A DNA stretch of 64,000 nt from Niveispirillum fermenti. GTDB taxonomy: Bacteria > Pseudomonadota > Alphaproteobacteria > Azospirillales > Azospirillaceae. The DNA is taken from NCBI RefSeq assembly GCF_048066175.1, contig NZ_JBLTXA010000004.1:287225-351224 (forward strand), given 5' to 3'. Positions within the stretch are counted from its first letter, which is position 1. Every line of letters begins with the position of its first letter. Under the pieces are notes generated by a model. It was not told where the DNA came from, made no database searches, and saw only the letters and a program-made list of their open reading frames with translations. Positions 44,501 through 50,500 of this stretch are shown here, one piece after another. Position numbers and translations under genes: made by a program.

Positions 44501-47500
44501 GCATCGCCGGTCGCCACCGAAATGGTGGCCAAACCGGTTAGAACCACGGCATTGTCGATATTGATGGTTGTGCCCGTCAGCGTCAGGGTCGTGCCGCCGG
44601 CCAAATTGAGTTGGCCAGTACCGATATTGGCATCCGCACCGATGCTGAGCGTGCCGCTGCTCAAGGTGGTTTCAATGTGGCTGTTGGTACCGCTCAACAC
44701 CACCGTGCCGGCGCCGACCTTGGTCAGATCGAAGTTGCCGGAAATATCGCCGGTAATGGTCAACACATCGCCGCCGACATAGGCGCCGATATCCGCATCG
44801 CCCGCCAGGGTGATGTTGCCGCTGATCGTGGCGCTGCCGGTATTCACCTTCACCGCGCCAATGCCGTTACTGACACCGCCACCGCTGATGGTCAGGTCTT
44901 CGGCAATTGTCAGCCCATCAAGAATGCGCATGGTTGCACCGTCGGCCACGGTGGTGCCAGCGTCATTGGTGCCCAGCGCATTGTTATGCCCAACAATCAG
45001 CACACCGGTAGAAACCGTTGTGGCCCCTTGATAGGTGTTGTTGCCTGACAGGGTCAGGGAACTGGTGCCGGTCTTGGTCAGGTTGCCTGCGCCGCTGATC
45101 ACACCGGACAGGGTCAAGGTGCCGGCGGTGTTGATCGTGCTGTCCGCCGCGATGGTGATGTCCTTGGTCAGCGTGGTGGCGCTGGTCACGCCCAACGCGC
45201 CGCCATTCAGCACCAGCCCGCCCGCACCCAGATTGGCATCGGCGGAAACCCCCAGGGTACCATCATCCACCACAATGCCGCCGGTCAGGGTGTTGGTGTT
45301 GCCCAGCACCAACGTGCCCGATCCCACCTTGTGGAAAGGGCCACTGCCCGAAATAACCCCACCAAGGGTCAAGGTGCCGGAACCGGTTACGCGAATGGCC
45401 AGCGGCGTGCTGTCGATGCTGGAATCAGAGACGGAGATATTGTTTGCCAGGGTAAAGTTGGAGGATGAAGCTGTGGTCAGGGTGCTCGCAAGGTCAGAAT
45501 GCGTATCTTCAATGGTCAAAGCGCCGGTGCCCAAACTATTGGCGCCGGCAATTTGCAATGTACTGCGGCGAATCGTGGTGCCGCCGCTATAGGTGTTATC
45601 ACCGGTCAATGATACTGCGCCGGCACCGTTTTTGACCAGAATTCCATCACCTGAAATAATGCCGGATAACGTCAAAATATTTGAAGATGCGTTACCCGTC
45701 ACGGAGAAGATATTTTGTCCACTATTGAGCACTATCGAATTGTCAATAGTTGTCATGCCACTGCTGGAAAGGGTGGCGCCTTCCAGCGTCAGCGTGCCGG
45801 CGCTCAACTGATCATCATTGGTGATGATCAGTGTGCCTGCCGTTACGGTTATGCCGCCGCTCATCGCGGCTTCGTTGCCGGTATTGGATAAGGTTAGAGT
45901 CCCGTTGCCGGTCTTTGTCAGCGTGCCAGCCCCCGACAACAGGCCCGAAATGGTTAAGTTATTCGTGTGCGAGAGGGTGCCATTTTGATTGGTCGTGGCA
46001 ACCGCATTAGCCAGAGTGGCGTTAGAGCCGGTATAAGTCAGCGTACCGTCGTTCAGCGTAATTGTACCGGTACCCAGGCTGCCGACATTGGCAACACTAA
46101 CCGTACCGCCGGAAATCGTTAACCCGCCATCGAAGCTATTGCTGGCCGCCGAGAGTACCAGCGTGCCATCGTCAACTTTGGTCAGCCGATAGCTGTTCGT
46201 GCCATCGGAAATTGTACCGCTGATGGTGAAGGTCGCGCCCGTTCCTACGCCGATTGAAGCATCCGCCGACAGGGTGATGCTGCCGGACACGCTTGCCCCC
46301 GCGCCCCCAACCAATGCGCCCCCGCTGCCAACGCCCGTGCCAATGAGGACCAGGCTTTCAGCAATCGAGATCGAATCCGCCACCCGCAGCGTTGCGCCGT
46401 TGCGGACCTCGGTAACGCCATCAGTGGTGCCCAGGGCATTGGCATGCGCAACAACCAGGGTGCCGGCCTCAACGATGGTGGCGTCGTTGTGCGTGTTGTT
46501 GCCGGACAATATGACCGTACCGGCATCGAATTTGCTCAAGGCGTTGTCGGTGCCGCTGATCTCGCCGCTGATGGTGAAGGTGTTGCCCGAGGTGGCGGCG
46601 ATCGATGCGCCCCCGGCGCCCAGGGTGACGTTGCCGGCCATCACCGCGCCATCGCCACCCACCAGCGCGCCCTGGTCATCGACCCCGGTACCGGTGATGT
46701 TCACCGCCTCTGACAGGGTGATGCCGGCATCGATCTTCAGCGTAGCGCTATCCTGAACCGTGTTGGTGCCGCTGGCTGAACCCAAAGCATTGGCATGGGC
46801 CAAAACCACAATGCCCGTACTGACGGTGAAATTGCCGTCAAACGTATTATTGCCGCTAATAATAACCGTGCCGTCACCGCTCGCCATCAGGCCGAAGCTC
46901 GAGCTGCCATCGCTGATAATGCCAGACAGGGTCAGGCTGCTGTCGCTGCCAAACGGAAGCAGTTGAGAATGGCCGGTCAGCGTTATGCTGCCGCTGGCCG
47001 TGGCGGTTCCATCTTGGACAACCCCCAAACCACCGCCGGCAAGGATCAGGTCTTCGGCCAGCGTGATGCCATCGGCCAATAGCAGTTCGGCGTTCAGGTT
47101 GACACTGGTGCCGCCATCCAGGTTCGCGATGTTGTCGCCCAGCGCGTTGGCATGACCAGCGATCAGCGTGCCGGCGGAAACCGTCGTGTGGCCGTAATAG
47201 CTGTTGTCACCCGTCAGGGTCAGTTGACCAGAACCGGCTTTAATCAGCGAGCCGATGCCAGAAACAGCGCCCGACAGTGTGACCGCTGTGCCGCTGCCAA
47301 CATTGACCGTTGAGGCAGCGCTCACGCTGAAATCATTTGTCAAGCTGGCGTTGCCAGTAATCTCCAGCGTCGATGTATCCATCGTCCAGATGGCACCAGT
47401 GCCGACATTGCTGCTGCCGGCGATGCTCACCGTGCCGCCATACAGCGTCAAGCGGCCTGAATAGCTGCTGTTGGTGCCACTGAGGGTCAGTTTGCCGCTG

Positions 47501-50500
47501 CCCTCTTTGGTCAGACCGCCGCTGCCCGACAGGGTACCGGCAAAGGCGAAATCACTGGAGTTGTTGCGGCCAACTGTGGTGGTGGTGTCCAGCACAACGC
47601 TGCCGTCACCGGTCAGCGACTTCAGCGCGTTGGCGCTGTTCAGTGTCAGGGTGCTACCGGTCGCCACGGAAACATCATTTGCGCCATCGGCCAGAGAGCC
47701 CGTGCTGGCCAGGGTCAGCCCGCCGGCCGACAGGGTAACGGCACCGGTAAAGCTGTTCTGGCCGGCAAGCGTCAGCGTGCTGCTGCCCGTCTTGGTCAGC
47801 CCGCCCGTGCCGCTCATCACGCCGGAGAAGGTGGTGTCGGTGCTGCCGGCGGTGGTCAGGGTGTAGCTGCCCAGCCCGACATTTCCGTCCCCCGACAGGC
47901 CCTCCAGGAGGGACAAGGCGCCCGTCAGGGTCAATGTGGCCCCCGACGCGACGCTGACCGCGCCGCCATCCAGACTGCCTTGGGCCGCGACCGTGCCCGC
48001 CAAAATCGAGAAGGGCCCCGACAAGGCACCGTTATTGCCGGCGTTGGTCAGCGCCAGCGTGCCGGCCCCCGCCTTTGTTAGACCGACGCCGCCATTCTCC
48101 AAGCCCACCACGTTGAATGTGACACCCGTGGCGACATCAAGAGTGCCGCCACCGGCTTCCATTTTGATGCCTCGATCAGCCGAGACATTGGCCGTGACCG
48201 ACAGTGTGCTATCGGTCCTCAAAACCATTGTGGTATCGGTGCCGAGCGCGCCGGCCGAACCCGCCGTCAGCGTCCCAGCCTCGATATCCACCAGATAGAT
48301 CAACGAGTTGGTGCCCGTCAGCACCAGATTGCCCGCGCCGGTTTTGATCAGCTTATTGTTGTTGTCTGTGAGCACGCCGGAAATGGTCAGGCTCGCCCCG
48401 CTGGCGGCACCGATTGATGTGCCATCGTAAGTGACAGCGACGTTACCCGTAACCACGGAATCGACGCCGCCAATCAGCGCGCCGGCATCGCCAACCCCGG
48501 TGCCGCTCAGATTGATGTTTTGTCCAACCGTCACATTATCGGCCAGCTTCAGCGATGCGCCGCTGTTGACGGTTGTGGTGCCAGAACCGCCGCCCAGGGC
48601 GTTATTGTGCCCCGCCACCAGCGTACCGGCGGAAACGGTAATCGCACCTTCAAGATCAAGATTACTGGCGGACAGGGTCAGTTGTGCCGTGCCCGCCTTG
48701 GTCAGGCTGGCAGAAGACCCCCCCATAAAGTAGCCCGAAATGGTGGCGTCGCCAGTGGTGGTGATGGTGGCGCTGGCGTTCAGTGAGACGTCGCCGGTCA
48801 GCGTGCCGCCCGCCAGCGACAGGTTGCCGCCGGACAGGGTCAGAATGCTGCTGATCATGCCGCCATCAGCCAGGGCCAGCGTGCCCGCCGCAACGTCAAA
48901 AAAAGCAGTGGGGTGGGCCGTGGTCATGCCCAACGCCAGCGTGCCGGCACCCGTTTTGGTCAGGGTACCACCGCCGCCACCCAGGCTGGCGGCCGACAGG
49001 GTCAGGGTCACCCCGGTACCGACATTGATGGTGCCATTGCCATCAGCCATGGCGGTGGGGCCCATCCAAATGTCATTGTCGACGGTGGTCGTGTCCGTGG
49101 CGATCAGGGTGCCGCCATTGAACTTCAAGGTGCCGCTGGACAGCGCATCATCATCGGCAATCGACAGCGCGCCTGCGCTCAGCGTGATGGCGCCCGACCA
49201 GGCCGCTTCGTTGCCGGTATTGCTCAGGGTCAGGGTTGCAGACCCGGACTTGACCAGATTGCCGGTGCCGCTGATCAAACCAGACAGGGTAACATCGGCA
49301 CCGGCATTGACCGTGGCCCCATTGCTGCCCAGGGTGATGGCGTTGTCGATGGTGGTTGCACCGGTGACGGCCAAGGTCGCGGTGCTGCCATTAAGGGTCA
49401 GCGCGCCCGACAGCAGATTGGCATCGCTGGCCACCGACAGGGTGCCGCCGGTGACATTCATGGTACCGGTGCCGGTCTGTGTGCCCGACAGGACCAGTGT
49501 GCCCGGCGAGCCCTTGTTTAAGCCGCCGCTGCCGCCCAGGGCGCTGGCAATGGTCAGCGTCGTGTCCGACGCGATATAGAAACCCTGCGTGGTGCCGGCG
49601 CCGAGCGTAATGGTGCTACCGGTCAGGGTCACGCTGCCAGCAGTCTGGGCCGCAAAGTCCAAATTCTCATTGATGGTGATATCGCCGGCCAGGGTAATCG
49701 ATGTACCGCTCATCAGGGCGCTGTCGAACATCAGCGTTTGCAAGCCACTTGTATCAGCCGCCGCAATAGCAATCGCTTCACTGAAACTGACGCCATCGCT
49801 CAGGTCGATGGTCGCCGTATCGGTGGCATTATCGATATAGATGGTATCGATGTTGACCGTGGTCGTAACGGTGGTGCTGTTATTGGCAGCATCGGTCAGC
49901 GTGATGGTAAGCGGCGTATCGCCATAGGATTTAGTGCTGCTATAGCTTATGCTTCTTAAAACCTGACCGATTAAATCCGCATCAGCACTACCATTGAAGG
50001 TAATGGACATCTTGTTCCCGATAGTGGAATAAGTGCCGAAATCACCCCCACCGTTTTTGGACAATGTACCATTGCTTGCGACAAAAAGGATCGTACTGAA
50101 GTCGAAATTATCAATGCTCAACGCACCGCCGGTGCGCTCCACAACCAGCGTGGCGCCATCCCAATCATTCTGCGCGTCACTGACGGTGGCACCCGTGCCA
50201 GGATTGAAATCATCAATGAAGGCAAATCCACCCAGATTGGTGACATCGCCATCCAGATCGTGGATGACGGGGGCGTCGGGGTTGACGGGTGTGTGAATAT
50301 CCTCAAGTGTCACATCGTCGAACGCAAGATTGACGGCATTCCCGTCGGTTGCCGTAATCCGGACCCATGAAACATTGTCAAACGCCGCTCCATCAGCCGG
50401 TGTAAAGGTGGCTGTTTCAGTGTCGATGACATCTACTGTCTCACTGGCTCCCTTGTCCGTAGTGATCGTCAGGCTTCTCGCTGTCGAATCGGTCGAAATA